Source: Phoronis australis (taxonomy: Eukaryota; Phoronida; Phoronidae). Taken from it: DNA of 64,000 nt. The stretch spans positions 589,267-653,266 of the forward strand of contig NMRA01000084.1 in NCBI GenBank assembly GCA_002633005.1. The letters run 5' to 3'. Position numbers and translations under genes: made by a program. This document shows positions 35,083 through 47,100 of this stretch, piece after piece (the first letter of the stretch is position 1; each line of letters starts with the position of its first letter). Below the pieces are notes generated by a model. That model had not been told where the DNA came from. It did no database searches and saw only the letters and a program-made list of their open reading frames with translations.

Positions 35083-36360
35083 CATGAAACTACACAAAAA
35101 TATTTTGCGAGAGTTATCTGACGAAATATCAAAATTTTGGTAGGACGTGCACCGCTTTTATGAACTTTTAATGAACTCGCGGACGGTTTTCAAATGCGTG
35201 TTCGGTTACAGAACTTTTGTTGCACTTACGACTGTTTGCATGACTTGGACAAGAGCGAGAATCGAGTCTCGGATGTTGTAGAGTTACACACGACTTTTAA
35301 CCTGCATTCTGGCACACATTTTCCTTCACAATCTGACTTTTACGCAGCATAACAATTAATAAAAAAGTTCAGAAGTTTGAATCGCCACTAAAACCAGCTG
35401 GTTTACTTGGCAAGGTGAACCAGCAGGCAATAGGGCTTTGCATTGTTGGAAAACTTTGGCGGGAGATTTGGTTTGATTGGCCAATGATAGATAAAATTAG
35501 TTCCACGTAAACAAACCGTGCGTACTGGTGACACACTTTAACGAGAAAACAACCATTTGTGCGAAATTAAAATTTAACAAATTTTGCTGCATACACAGTC
35601 CATGTTTTAATGTGGCATAGATATTAGAATTCATATTTTCAGTCAATTCGAGTGTGACCGCAATGTTCAAACGCCTATGTCCTGATTTCATGATCAAGCG
35701 CCATTTCCCCATTTACTGCCCACTTTAAGAGAGGCCTGAAATTTATTGTCCAGTCCCTGTGGAGTGCATAGCAAAAATGGGACTTTTACGATACATCTTC
35801 TTCTCGATTGGATTTTAACTTATCGGTTGGGTACTTTAATAAAATTACCAAATCACATATGCAAATGGTGGATAGGTGATTTTTGAGACGTACAATACTC
35901 AAACGTACAGCTGTATGTCCCCTGTTGAATACTCCGGGCCGCGAGTTGGAATAGCGTTCAAAAATAAAACGCTGCTTCGAAAACCGCTTATAAAACTGCT
36001 AATAGGTCCTTTGGAATAAGAATGTGAAATACACACTTGTGTCATGGTCGGAACTCAGCCGTGTAAAAAGCCATCGAGTGCAAAACAATACCTAGTTAAC
36101 AAACAACAATTGCATGAATTCTGTTTACAGCTCACTGACTTACAGTGTCGTTAGACGTTAAGCTTTTCTAATAAGTAATCGTAAAATGTACTGGAAGCTA
36201 ACAAAAATATCGACAACCGAGTCAAGGCGATTCTGCATCACGATTCAATATTGTGAATAATCTTTGCTTTTAGAACAAAAGCCAGGAGGTCAAAAATGGC
36301 GTTACACCGATTGATACATACGTGTAACGATTTGAAAACATATCAAACTAGTCCTGTTGC
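35083..36360. other. No supported gene
   Basis: Only short frames. Nothing recognisable. Confidence 0.45.
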
Positions 36361-36834
36361 GTGTCGATTTTACCAGATAGCATCGAGGTTTATGACATAC
36401 AATCCTTTGTTTATCCTGGAAGTTTGGTGGAGATCAGTGGCCTATTTTTCCAGGTATTACTTGAGAAAAAAGCTTCTCAAACTTGCTTTGGAAGACTGAG
36501 GCTAAACTTTCAGAGTTTAGATCTCGCGAACGGCGCTCAACATTACTTCGATTTTGGGAGTGTCACGTTTTCTGCAACAGGCCCGTGTGAAATCGTTGTT
36601 GACGAACTTTTGCTATTTTTCTCCACTCCTCCCCCGGACACCTTGAGTTTTCCACTTTTGGTGCCGTCAGTCGTTCACGTCACATTCTTTAGTCGACTGA
36701 AGTGGACCCGAACTGCCCATGAAGGGTTCCCTAAGCGGACCGATCAGATGCCAACGTTGCTTTGTAATCATGCCTGTATGCAAAGTTACAGAATTACCAA
36801 CTCGTTGAAATTAACAATTTTAAAAATCAATTAA
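36361..36834 (+). CDS. Long open frame, unrecognised (157 codons)
   Basis: The frame begins on a GTG. An internal acceptor-like site, CCTATTTTTCCAG (ending 36451), keeps the frame open behind it, so the real exon could be 36452-36834. Internal sequence such as ARLRLNFQ-like and DFGSVTFSATGP stretches looks moderately protein-like, but no family is recognisable. The stop lies just before GACGAG|GTATGC. A frame of this length is marginally longer than chance predicts. Confidence 0.17.
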   Translation: MSILPDSIEVYDIQSFVYPGSLVEISGLFFQVLLEKKASQTCFGRLRLNFQSLDLANGAQHYFDFGSVTFSATGPCEIVVDELLLFFSTPPPDTLSFPLLVPSVVHVTFFSRLKWTRTAHEGFPKRTDQMPTLLCNHACMQSYRITNSLKLTILKIN

Positions 36835-37970
36835 TGACGAGGTATGCTTTTCACCGTTGACTCAACTCAGAATTTCTGTCCTTCGATGTTTAAGAAAACG
36901 AAGTTCGTACTAGCTGTTCGAAATGTAATGCAAGAGAAAATATGTTCCACTCTAATTCATTTCATTTTGCTGTATACAAAGGTTGGTAACGGGGTGGGTA
37001 TTTTACTTTTAAATAAGGTTTGATTAATCGGTAGTCAGAAGTACCAACTTGACAGTGTTTTAAGCATTAGTTTCGTTGAGATGATTCAAAACGAAGTTAG
37101 TGTTACAAGTAAAACATGGCGTACTTTGTGAGGAAAGTTAGACAAAGCACTTGTTCACCAGTGTACCTTAAATATAGTTAATATTTTTCCAGTAGGTAAT
37201 TCTATTCTTCAATTCCATTATTGAAAACATGTAGCAAACGATATTTGAAGTCAGATAACAACTTAAATTCGAGTAGAAAGAGAATAATATCAAATTAGGA
37301 AATACACTGTATAATAGGAGTGGTAAGGAATGATATACAGCTTTATTTTAGTGATATTTAACCGTAATTTTTTGCTTTGCCCAGATAATTTTCTCAGATT
37401 ACGAATCTTAGTTTAGTTCTCAATACTCGAAAGCTGAATGTGTTGGGTTTGCAATACAACAATGTAGCGTGTACGGCTGTGACACTTTACATTGTTCGTC
37501 TGAAAGATGGTCACTGGCATACATGTACATTTATCATTCTTTCAACACCATCTCGGGCATTAATGCTCAAACACCAGTGATAACATGATATCGCATAGAA
37601 CATCTTCCAAGTGGCATATAAATAACTTTGTCTCAACTGATACTAAAACACGTGTCGGTAGTGAGGTGTAAATTTGTTAAATTCCGCACACTTCCATTAG
37701 ACAAAAAAGCATCGTTCTTGAATACATAAACTTCAAACGAACATATTTTTCATGTTCAGTGGCTTAAATTACAGTGTTGTTTTTTGCGTTAAGTAGGGGC
37801 TGAACATTTTTACGTGAAAGAAGAACAGAGACTCGAAAATGCAAATATGAATTAAAACTCGAATAGAACGTTGAAATTATTATTTGTAATTGAAATGATT
37901 TCCAATTTGTAGCGAAGTGGTTTTGTCATCATTTCGTTTATTCGAATCCACTTAAGATATTTTTTGAAAC
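36835..37970. other. No supported gene
   Basis: AT-rich, no supported exon. Confidence 0.45.
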
Positions 37971-37993
37971 ATGGAGGTATGCGTCGCAGCTAG
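37971..37993 (+). CDS. Candidate first coding exon MEVCVAA, followed by a splice donor
   Basis: AAACATGG is an excellent start context. The frame reads MEVCVAA and ends at GCTAG|GTGAGT, a strong donor (GT at 37994). Without splicing the frame stops at once (AGG TGA), which fits an intron boundary. Seven residues are too few to name a family. The initial Met-x-x-Cys pattern recalls the start of THAP zinc fingers, but that is speculation. The CTG repeat at 38140 would lie in intron 1. Confidence 0.25.
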
Positions 37994-38137
37994 GTGAGTC
38001 TGAGACGAAATTGCGAGTTAAGTGCCGTGCGTGCAAACCACTCCAAACGTATAGGTTGTACACGAACGAATTTTACAATTGCTGTTGCTGCCAGCGCCGC
38101 CACTGCTGTTACACTACTTCTACTTGGACTACTGACA

Positions 38138-38139
<2 letters not shown>

Positions 38140-38169
<30 letters not shown>

Positions 38170-38182
38170 TTGCTGCTGTTGC

Positions 38183-38238
<56 letters not shown>

Positions 38239-38301
38239 CTGCTGCTTCTTCTGCTGCTGCTGTTGCTTCTGCTGCTCCTGCTACTAGCTGCTGCTACTAC
38301 T
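38140..38301. repeat. CTG trinucleotide repeat with 16 pure units
   Basis: CTG triplets, with the uninterrupted core at 38188-38235 (16 units) and interruptions by CTA, TTG, TTC and CTC on both sides. Poly-Leu, poly-Cys and poly-Ser frames read across it are artefacts of the repeat. The tract can form hairpins on either strand and is likely length-polymorphic. Confidence 0.92.
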
Positions 38302-41289
38302 GGAGTTGCTGTTACTGATACAGCATACTCCTGGTGCTGTCGGTCGTGCGGTGGTGCTTGTGACGGTTGTGTAGGAATTGGTGATGTTGGGTGCCGTCCA
38401 CTCAAGTTATTTCTCCTGGAACTAATTGTAGTTGGGTATAGTAGTGGTGTGGGCACTATTCACGTTAGGGAAACTTGACACACTTGTGGCATCTTACCTC
38501 ACTTAATACAGGTAGGGTAATGTGTTCTTGGGTAACGTGCTCCAGCGTAAGTTGCCGCATGGTAGCAAACATGAAGAAAAAACGGCAAAACTACCAGCTG
38601 TGCGCTTTTTCAGTTATACACATGCGAGCAGATTCCTTTTCGCGCCGTACATGTATCGCTGTTGCAAGATGAAGACGCTTGGCAGCTTGAGAACAAAATA
38701 CTCTGCAGCAAGTTGTTTAGCGCGACGCGTTGTGTGCGCATGACTTGAATAGTAATGGTTGGGGTTGTGATATCTTTAATAGTGCACGTAGATTACTGAT
38801 AAAAGTATTATTTCAACATTTTTCTATCGAGAATATATGTTCGTGCAGTTGCTGTAAAATTACTAATCGAAAAAGACACCGTACACCGTTGGATGTTTTA
38901 TTTAGTCACGAAACTTGTCCGTTTATAATCTAGAATGACAGTGGATGATATTTGATGTATACCTTAAACAAGTAGATTGTTTACAAGTAAAAGCATCAAA
39001 TGGCTATACATACGAGAAGTAACCCTGTCCGCAACATATGCCCTCCAATGTGTACACGAATTATTTAGTGAGTGACGGTTGACATCTTGTAATGTTCTGG
39101 AAACAAATGATGTGAGAACACGTGATGACTCATACAATTTTGAGACTCAATGAATAACGAGACCGGTTTCGAATGGAAATCAGCGATATCGACGGTGTTG
39201 AAAGGCTTTTTGGGTACGGCGAATATCCTTGTACGTATCAATCAACAACGAAGCGATAGCTCACAGCGATTATACATCTGGTACCTGAGTCGGCCCCGTG
39301 AGGTGGCGAAGAGTGCAACAGCTTGAGGCCTGCCCATCCGTCTTTTATCTAGTCAAGTGCGCAACAATGTTAGAATTCCTCAGTGACTGGTTAATACGTT
39401 GACGACAACGTGTTACATACAGATATCTAAGGTTTAACAATCAAATCTTTCTAATGTTCCATCCTAATCGAACGAACTCGAGAAGGATTTTTAAAATGTT
39501 CAAAAACACTTCGGCCATGCTTTCCATATTTTGAGTAATACAATATTGTTAGGATATAAGTTTGTAATGTGATGCGCAGTTATTCTGTCTGTTTCGCGTA
39601 AAGCTGAAGTGCTTCTCTAGGATTCACATTTCCCAAATCAATGAGCATCATTAATTGAGTCTTGTTAAGACCGATTGACTTTTCCGTGACCCGAAAAAAA
39701 TGATTTAAGTCGAACAGCAATTTTGGCGCTACATGTACATTCAACAACTTGCAGTCGCTGATGGGACACGTTTAAAAGAATGTTGTTATCAAAACAAAAT
39801 GATGTTTTATGAATGCGCTCTTTCAACAATGAGAAAATCGTCTTCTTTGTTAACGGGCAATTTCCACGAACTGTTTCAGGGATACGAATCATTCTGTGAA
39901 TGGCATACGTGTAGAGTGAAGAGCGTTTGAGGTTGGAATGCTTTTCTGGATGAATTTTTTACACAGTGCAAATCCAGCAGCTGTTGCCCTGATGAAAAGA
40001 AGACTTGTGGAACTTGTTTTTGTTGTAAGACTATAGGGGTCGGGAGGAATCATTTTGACAACTGCGTGCATGTTGCGCGAGTCTATCTAGTATAATTTTT
40101 AGGTAAATGCTTTTTATCCTCTATTCAAACAAACACACACATGCATGTACACAAGTAGCTTTTGAAACGGAAACAAAATATAAGCGACATGGGAAAATCA
40201 AATCTTGTTATTTTTCTGAGAAATAGCCTTATTTGTAACATTCTTATGTAGATGTGTAGAGGCGCCAATGTGTTCCCAGCACAGAAATCTAAGTACGATT
40301 GATCCTGATTTGGAAATTGTGAATCCTGGTCATGTTCGCCGCTATATCAAAATATGAAAACACTGTTTGTGCATTATCATAAACAAGCCAACAGAGGTTC
40401 GTGATACAAATTACAGCCAAAACACGACCTCTAATGATTATAAAAACAGGCGATTAAGCGATCAAAAAGCTCACCATATTCTTAAACCAGGGCAACTAAC
40501 AATGGAACATTTCCTTTATAGATTCATCCAGTCGAGAATTTCAGACTTCCAGTCTGTTTAGAAAGTGGGTTTTGTTCCTAAAACATTGCTTGGTAAAATT
40601 GTGGGCCAGGTTTTGATGGTCGTCTACATGAAATTAATTCATTTTCAAAAACATAGTACAAATGATAGGGTGAACAAAAACCGACGTAAGCAAAACGCCT
40701 TCTGTCGTTTTCTGTTTCACATTTGTTTCCATAAAACGCGCTGCATTATGTTTTACATGTATTAGTGATCGTGAAAGTCTGTTACTGATTCGCGCGGTGC
40801 ATGATGGACGATTTCCAAAGGAATTCTAGAAATGTGCGCACTAAAAATGCGTAGCATCTAGCTAGACACCCGATGGATTATTCTGTTCACAAAAGTAATC
40901 CCCAAGGTGAAGCGATAAGTTGAACTACTTTCTAACTCACCATCCGTTTGAGCCCTAAGCTACGACACCAGCGCACCTTTAAGTAGAAAGTTGGAAATAA
41001 AAAACAGCAGAACTAATTAAAGTGGAAATTTGATGCCGTCTAATAGGTATGTGCATAGCCGAAGCTCGTCTGAGCCTTATCAGCGTAGTTTATTGCATTT
41101 AGAATGCATGGTTAACGTCTTTACCTTAAACCTGGGTCAAGTTGATTAGACCCGGTTTTAAACAACACAAGACATCTCTTGCGCATCGTTTTTGTGCTTA
41201 CTTCCACCAGTTATCGCGCGCGCGTGTCACTGGTAGGACTAAGTGCGCGTTTGAGTAACTGTCTTCCGTTAAGAAGAGAAAGTGTTTGG
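38302..41289. other. No supported gene
   Basis: Donor-like sites occur on both strands near 38500 (minus GTGAG|GTAAGATG, plus CCAGC|GTAAGTTG) without a convincing exon. TACATGTA lies at 38648, 39730 and 40754. Confidence 0.4.
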
Positions 41290-41347
41290 ATGTCTGCGAG
41301 AACCGATACACATGCGAACAAGCAAGAATTAACTTCAGACGACTTAG
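41290..41347 (+). CDS. Candidate first coding exon (unrecognised, 19 codons)
   Basis: The ATG at 41290 opens MSARTDTHANKQELTSDDL, a hydrophilic protein-like start, and ends at CTTAG|GTGAGA. Just upstream is a GC-rich patch, CGCGCGCGCGTG (41217-41228), unusual for this AT-rich DNA and compatible with a TATA-less promoter. The frame is also open further upstream, so the start is not proven. No family assignment is possible. Confidence 0.22.
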
Positions 41348-43394
41348 GTGAGAGTTATACGAATACGTCGCATGTCGAAATGTTCTTTGTTATTAATGGG
41401 ATTTGCCGTTAAACTTTATGGTTGGTTCTCGTTGTAAACTACTTGATTTTAGATACGTGAAGTGATCCTAGATAATTTACAGCGATTCACTTTGCAGATA
41501 TAGATATGCTGTTTTGACTGAACATCATCTGTGTTGTAAAATCACCGTTCATAGAATCATCCTCTTTGTTTCCATACCTGGTTAGGCTAATATTCCCACA
41601 ATTCCTTGCGATCAATTTTGATCTTAAAATATTCTGGACAATCTACCCTAGGCTAATCATTATTTTTTCATATTAGGTTTTTCGGTTTCCAGGGAAACGC
41701 AAAATGCTCACACATTTTCTCCATCTCACCTCCCATTAGACAAACCCGACACCTGGCGGAAGATTTCTAGAACGGGAATGTGTTTCCAGTTGAGACGTGC
41801 GGAATTGGCACGAATAGGCTAGAGACTATTTTTTTAGAGTTACGGCGTACGCATGTCGTCAAACTATGCAAGAAAGAACATTTAATTATATCTTAAATGA
41901 AACTATTTCGTTGCATAAGCATCTTTGTGGGCTTATTTTGGCTCAGTTTCTCAATACAACACCTTTATTCTGTCTTATCTGGCGTCTTTATTTTGTTCAT
42001 AACTTTATTGGCGTCTTGAAAAACAAGTTACAACCTGACACAGGCGCATGGACATGTTTGAAAAGAAAAGCTCTCCGACTTGAGCTGAATTCCGGATCAC
42101 GTTATGTCGGTGTCTGACCAACGCTTATTTGCATTTTAAGAGTCTGCGGTTTTAGACTACATTAACTTTTCAGACTAAAAAAGTATATTGTTCTTGGTTG
42201 TGAGGTCGACGTGACGTCATCTTGTAAACCGATAGTTGGCCGGTGACCAAAGGCTTTTCTTCAAAGTGCATAGTCAGGGAGGCGAATTCAAATATGACCG
42301 GTAAGAACTCAGGGTTGTCCGCAAGCAAATACATTCAAAAATAGATGTCGTTTGTAGGTCTGGTATGTAGTCCGCCGGCGGAGAGCTGATACGAAAAACA
42401 GGGATGCTTTTTCACCTGGAAACTGTCCCACCCGCTGTGCACTATATGCCAAAGTGCTATTGTATGGTACTATTTTCCACAAAAAACGTAATTTGCCATT
42501 TTGGCAACGAAAGCATACGGAAATTTGACATTGTTAATCATAATTTTCTTCGATAAGTTACAGCGTTTGTCCCTCACGAACTTCACGTACTCGTTTCTTT
42601 TGTGCGCAATTATTTTCTTTTGGACACATTTCTCATCTCAATAATCTCGCAAATGATTCTCACTCTCTTATGGACAATAGTTTTTTCTCACCAGCAACTG
42701 CTGGTAGGAAAGTAACTGCGTGTCCTTGAGATTCGCGAACAAGGATATACTGGCAACCTATATATTTTAAACCCTTGTGTGAATAAAGGTGTTTTCCAGA
42801 AGTTGAGACCCATGGGTTCATCTATTACATCTCTATAATGAGCAAACCCTACTTGGTAAATCTTTCAAGTATATGATACATGTATCTTTCATTCGTGATA
42901 CAGTGTACTCAAATTTGATTGAATTACCTTTGCTACAGCGTACAAGTTCGCGACTTTTGAAAGGATATCACGGTGGAGAAAATTACCGGTTTTTAAACCA
43001 GTCAATAAATAACAAAGAGTATTTTACGCGAATTCAATTGGTAAATTCCCCAGCCTTGATATCAATGAATGATTGCCGGACAAGTTCAGATTTAGGGATT
43101 TTTAACAAACCGCAAAATCCCAACAGATGTCGTTGTATCAAAGCAAATGACTCATGGAACAATAATCACCACATATTCGTTATCCCGTATAAACCTGAAA
43201 TGTCTTTTTCTGGTTTTCTTTTTTTCGGACAACTGTCTTACTCATATGTAGCATGTATGATCAAGCCGTTCATTCCGTAAAAAGTACTGTCGTGTCTTCC
43301 ATTAACAAAATGTCATAAAATATGCCAACCCACATCCCGTTTGCCCCTAGCTATTCAAGACCAAAGTTTTCGTCTGCACTAAAACAAGCTGCTC
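41348..43394. other. No supported gene
   Basis: TGACGTCA lies at 42212 and TACATGTA at 42877. A 135-codon plus frame (42873-43280) is unrecognised. Confidence 0.4.
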
Positions 43395-43425
43395 ACCTCC
43401 CGCCATGTTTTTCCTGGCCCGGGGG
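43395..43425 (-). promoter_or_regulatory. YY1-like start region with splice donor on minus
   Basis: On minus, AAAAACATGGCGGGAG|GTGAGC combines a YY1-like ATGGCGG, a good start context and a donor three codons later. A first exon coding only MAG would be unusual but is known in TATA-less promoters. The upstream sequence is GC-rich. Confidence 0.2.
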
Positions 43426-43849
43426 TGCTTTTAGACAACCTAACGTTGACGGCTTCGTATATTTTTCATGGAACAATCAGCCTTCGTCGAACGAGGCTTT
43501 GCTCACGCCACCCCAGCCGTGACTTGATCTAAGTTCTCATGATAAAGCCCTGCCCGAGGAAATAGAGACCTGAGCTATCATACCAGTGACGTGAGTTGAG
43601 GTAATCTAGAAAAATTACAATAGATCGCTTTTCTTTTTTATCGCTTTATCTCAACGGTCCAGGTGAAACCCTCTGATTATCACAGGTAAACTGACCCCAG
43701 TCTCATGTCTGCGTAGCCTTGAGCGATCGATCAGAGTCACGTAGCGATTGCCATCTAGGCGTCTTTGCAGGGTCTCCATTGTCAAGCATCCCCTATGCAG
43801 GTGACAGATGCCTAAGGAAGGGGTTTCCCACCATGGTGTTGCCAGGCAA

Positions 43850-44110
43850 AGGCTATATACATGTGCGCACCCAGCCTTTAATATGGGGGGGCTCGAATTT
43901 CAACCACGTGGATCTTCTACAGCCAAAAAGCCGAAGGACTAAAAAACGGGGTACCACGTCCAGAGCTGTGAATTGTGCGTTTGCACCTTTTTAGTGGGCG
44001 TTTTGTCTCGTTTTCTCGGATTTTTGTTTCTCTGATGCGGACCTTTTTGTCCACTTCGCCAAATGGGGGTCTCGTTTGAGCCCCTCCCCCGGGTGCGCGC
44101 ATGATATAAC
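43850..44110. repeat. Inverted pair of GCGCACCC/GGGGCTC blocks
   Basis: ATGTGCGCACCC followed by a G-run and GGCTCGAAT (43861-43900) is mirrored at 44070-44110 (minus: ATGCGCGCACCC, GGGGCTCAAAC). A third block of the same type lies inside the hAT-like element at 60535-60560. This suggests a dispersed repeat family, but no clean element ends are visible here. Confidence 0.35.
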
Positions 44111-47100
44111 AGTGTCCTATCCAGTGTGAACAATTTGGATTTCTTTCGAAGCCTGATATTGCTTCACGTGCGTTGCCGACCCTGTTTCGTTGGCCCTTAG
44201 CCTCGTTCCGACCGGCAACGCGCAGTCGCGCTAGTCTACCTTTTCCTCTGCAGCTCGGTCCAGAAACCATATTGTTAGTGTAATCTGGCAGCCCAGCACA
44301 ATGGCATCAAACAGCAGTTATATGTCATCGTAGTTAAACGGTACATCTTTGACCAATGTATTGATGTTCAAATTTATTGCTACTTGAAATTATCAACAGT
44401 TATCAAAAATATTTCCAGCAATAAACACAGACTCTTTACTGTGTGAAACACTTAATTTCTAACAGGTTCAGTGGTGGTGTATGTCGGATATTGTTTGATG
44501 CAGACAAGTGCGCGTTTACGTGTTATATTGTATGTTATCGCAGTGTAAAAGTGCAATAAATGAAGAGCCTCGGGTCAGTACAATAAAGAAACCACGCCTG
44601 AAATAGATAAGGCTAAAACTGCTGTCAAGTGTCTTGGATGACCATAACCGTAGATAATGAAAAAATGCAAAGCTCATCACTACAACAGATAAAACTAGAA
44701 AAATTGAAATGTTTTCTGAAGAAAAGTTAACACGAACACAGCCACCGTCTGCCGGAAATGTTCACTGAAATAAAACCATAAAAATGCCGAAGCAGAAGCC
44801 ATCCACTAGACACACTGCATAGCAAGAACTAGCGCGTAATATTTTTGCTATAAAGAGAATTAAAACGTCCGCGCAAAGTAGTTCTCTAATTTTGCCATCA
44901 ATTACCTTTCTCGTGAGCCTGGGCCTGCCTTCCGTAGACTCAAGAAACTCGTGAAAACGCAACATTGCGCATGACTTCGTGAGATATCGTCATGTGAAGC
45001 AATGGAGCACCATGGCTTTACTCGCGAATATCGAGCGTCTACGGATTGCAGCCTGGCCCTTCTGTCGTCGTGCCGATCAGTTCCAAGTCACCATCACCAT
45101 GACAACATCTGAGTCGGGCTGACTCAATTTCTAACCTTTGGGCGTTCAGTTTCACCATTATTTCTTCTGATAAATTAAATTTCATTCACTTCTATCCACA
45201 GTGTCAGTTGCATGAATTTTTAGTTACGAAATCCAGCGTCCTTTAAGGTGAATGTTGTGTTTTGGAAGTCTCGCCAAATCTCGCCAAATCTCCCATTTTT
45301 ACGTGTTATAGTAAGTGTGAAGCTTCTTATTCATAAGAGTGCCGCGAAGACGTCTCCTACGGGCATAAATGGGCATAAAATATTTCCGAAAAATGACATC
45401 TGCGTCAAGAGCAAGAAAGCGTGTCTATTATTCTTGCTTGAAGTTTCGCCCAAACAACATTACAAAGATGCACTTTTTTTAGTTTTTTCCTTTTGCAGGT
45501 CATTTTCTCTCATTTTGGGACAGATATTTTCGGTTTTCCAGCAGTTCTATATTCTAGTGCTTGCAAAATTAGCCTTCGGTCAGGAATACCAAATTCTAAA
45601 TACACGGCCCTTTTTCTTCACGAGTTTAAAATCCAAAATACTTAGGTCATATTAGTCTTCGATTGTTAATTTACTGGCAAGATAACTCCGTCGTTGACAT
45701 GTTTAGATTGATTTCAGAATTGCTTGCCTGTCTTCTTTATTTCAAAACGTTAAGTTGAAGATATGGTTCGATTATAATGAAATGAACGGAAAATAAGCGT
45801 TAAAGGATCATGTGCTAAAATGTAAGATGATAACGTGCGCGTAGGAAGATCATACATGCCATTGTGTCTACAAACCCATGGAGTTATTTATATAGAGACA
45901 AACGTAACAACAATCATAACAATTTTTGTCGTGAGCAACGTTACCTGAAATAAGGAAATTGTTCATCTGTTCATCAAATATTAACGGCCACTATGGGCTC
46001 GGGCTCACATGAACAGAAGTTTTTGCACATTCTGGGATATGAACCTTTAAATCAGTTCAAATCTTCACTGCTTTGATGTCTCAATTTGCGAAATACATCC
46101 GTCGAATTGAACAAAAAAATTCTTCACAGGCTTTTAAAAGTGTGTTGTTTAATTGCTATACAACTGTTCCACGCACGGGTAACTGGCATTGTGAGTGAAA
46201 GCGCCTCGTCCAACTATTTAGCAGCGTTTAAATTGAGCGTAAAAAGGAAAATTACCTCGACTGGTCTTAATTAATTCGTCAAAAACTGTCACTCTCTTAA
46301 CCCTGATTGCTAAAACATACGTTCAGCCTCAGTAACACGCAGGCTTTATCTTAAATGCACGATTTAAAAAAGAATCACTTGTAGCTTATATGCGAGTACG
46401 CATCCCGTCCATCTGTGTGTGAAGCTGCGCCCATTTTCGCAGACTTAGGCACACGCACCTGTAAATAAAACACCAAAGTAGCACAATTCTAAACTACGAG
46501 TGAAACTAGACTGATCCGCTACGAAATCGTACACGTTGGAGCGTATTCATCTTAACACTAATTTGCTAAATGAAAAGTCTGAAGAATGAACAAAAATACG
46601 AGTCATCACCTAGTTTAAGACGTGCACATACATGTATGCAACAGATAGCCGGTAAGATAAACACTTGATAAAAAATCTTCGAAATAATGCATAATTTCCA
46701 ATATTGGCGTATGGGCCTAAATACGACCATTTTTAAATGTATATATCTTAAAAGATATGTAAGTACCGAAATTCCTTTTCAACTTGCGGCTGTTTTCACA
46801 TTGTGAATAAATGCAGATAAAAATTGCATGATGCGACAAAGTTTCTAAAGAGTTCCCGCGTGTTTAACCGGTTATATCACATTCACTAGGTGAGTATGTA
46901 AATTAGCTTACGTTTACAAATGACACGACGTTTTTCGGTTTTCTGTGCTAAGCACAACCAGCTAAAAGGTTTGAGGATCTCTCGTTTGCGCCATTATTTT
47001 TTGGCGTTTCGTTTTTTCAATGTGAGCTTTATTATTTTATATTTGCAACAGTTGTATCGATTTTGTGTGAGACACACTTGAAGTTTTTCGTTTCCGTTGG

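Noticed and set aside
37994-38478. Long frames with poly-Leu, poly-Cys and poly-Ser runs
   Set aside because: They are produced by reading the CTG tract in its different frames, with no start context, splice support or non-repetitive domain.
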